DNA of 6,563 nt, from NCBI GenBank assembly GCA_946478915.1, contig CAMLER010000291.1, forward strand, positions 1-6,563. The letters run 5' to 3'. This DNA comes from an uncultured Chryseolinea sp. Its GTDB lineage: Bacteria; Bacteroidota; Bacteroidia; Cytophagales; Cyclobacteriaceae. The position numbers were made by a program, and so were the translations under genes. This document shows, one piece after another, positions 6,329-6,563 of the stretch (position 1 is the stretch's first letter; each line of letters starts with the position of its first letter). The notes under the pieces are model-generated. The model was not told the DNA's origin. It did no database searches and saw nothing but the letters and a program-made list of their open reading frames with translations.

Positions 6329-6340
6329 CGTCTCGCTATC
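6324..6340. terminator. Hairpin GATAGCG-TCT-CGCTATC between convergent genes
   Basis: A seven-base-pair perfect stem with a three-base loop. The trpS stop TAG (6326-6328) lies inside the left arm, and the stop of the minus-strand gene (6341-6339) overlaps the right arm. The position suggests a compact bidirectional terminator. No strong U-tract is present on the plus strand (ATCTTTCC follows). Confidence 0.5.
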
Positions 6341-6563
6341 ATCTTTCCGAATTCCAAACCACTTGTTGCTTGTCCTTGTTCACGCTCAAAATTATCCGTG
6401 TCGGACTGGGAGCCAGCGATAACCGTGTATCTTTTCCAGGAAGTTTATCAACCTCTACAGGAATACCCTGACCCAGGTAAGCGATCGGCATTAATACATC
6501 ATTATCGGGACAATATTCGTCGTGCACCTGCTGAAGAGCACCTTCCAGGTATTCTCCGTATTC
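6339..6563 (-). CDS. Unrecognised protein, C-terminal 74 residues only
   Basis: The frame is open from the right window edge to TGA at 6341-6339, so the start lies outside the window. The visible part begins EYGEYLEGALQQVHDEYCPD and continues with DVLMPIAYLGQGIPVEVDKL, then a short strand-like stretch (RIILSVNKD) and a charged tail ending in NSER. I do not recognise a family. No membrane segment or repeat is visible in this part, and the single cysteine in EYCPD gives no clear motif. An internal GTG at 6527 would give a 62-residue protein, but the open frame upstream of it makes a longer gene more likely. It is convergent with trpS, with ten bases between the two stop codons. Confidence 0.6.
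   Translation of the reverse strand, partial: EYGEYLEGALQQVHDEYCPDNDVLMPIAYLGQGIPVEVDKLPGKDTRLSLAPSPTRIILSVNKDKQQVVWNSER

Overview
The window looks like an ordinary chromosomal stretch of a Bacteroidota bacterium, probably a Cytophagales- or Chitinophagales-like lineage. The signs are moderately AT-leaning DNA, no clear Shine-Dalgarno sequences before the genes, three exact matches to the Bacteroidota -7 promoter element TAnnTTTG in divergent gaps, a long MORN/YwqK-type repeat protein, and a DUF1573 secreted protein. The assignment rests on these features only.

Layout from left to right. (1) 1-1643, minus strand: a secreted protein with 14 MORN-type repeats and the start of a beta-rich, possibly outer-membrane, C-terminal domain; it runs off the left edge. 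(2) 1644-1783: a gap with G7 and G9 tracts. (3) 1784-2746, minus: a heme-dependent tryptophan 2,3-dioxygenase family protein. (4) 2747-2844: a divergent promoter region in which two -7 boxes on opposite strands share two base pairs. (5) 2845-4068, plus: a glutaryl-CoA dehydrogenase-type acyl-CoA dehydrogenase. (6) 4069-4211: a convergent gap full of CCGAT-based palindromes and short repeats. (7) 4212-5288, minus: a secreted protein with three DUF1573-like repeats. (8) 5289-5356: a second divergent gap. (9) 5357-6328, plus: tryptophanyl-tRNA synthetase. (10) 6324-6340: a hairpin holding the trpS stop and overlapping the next gene's stop. (11) 6339-6563, minus: the 3' end of an unrecognised gene.

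The dioxygenase and glutaryl-CoA dehydrogenase form the clearest functional pair. In the kynurenine/glutaryl-CoA route, TDO opens tryptophan breakdown and GCDH acts near the end, turning glutaryl-CoA into crotonyl-CoA. Their shared divergent promoter region suggests coordinated or opposed control. The other genes are not obviously connected to this pair or to each other.

I see no mobile element, CRISPR array, tRNA, rRNA or clear defence or biosynthetic system. The most unusual material is the repeat-rich convergent gap at 4069-4211, the overlapping divergent promoters near 2800, and the homopolymer tracts upstream of the MORN-repeat gene.
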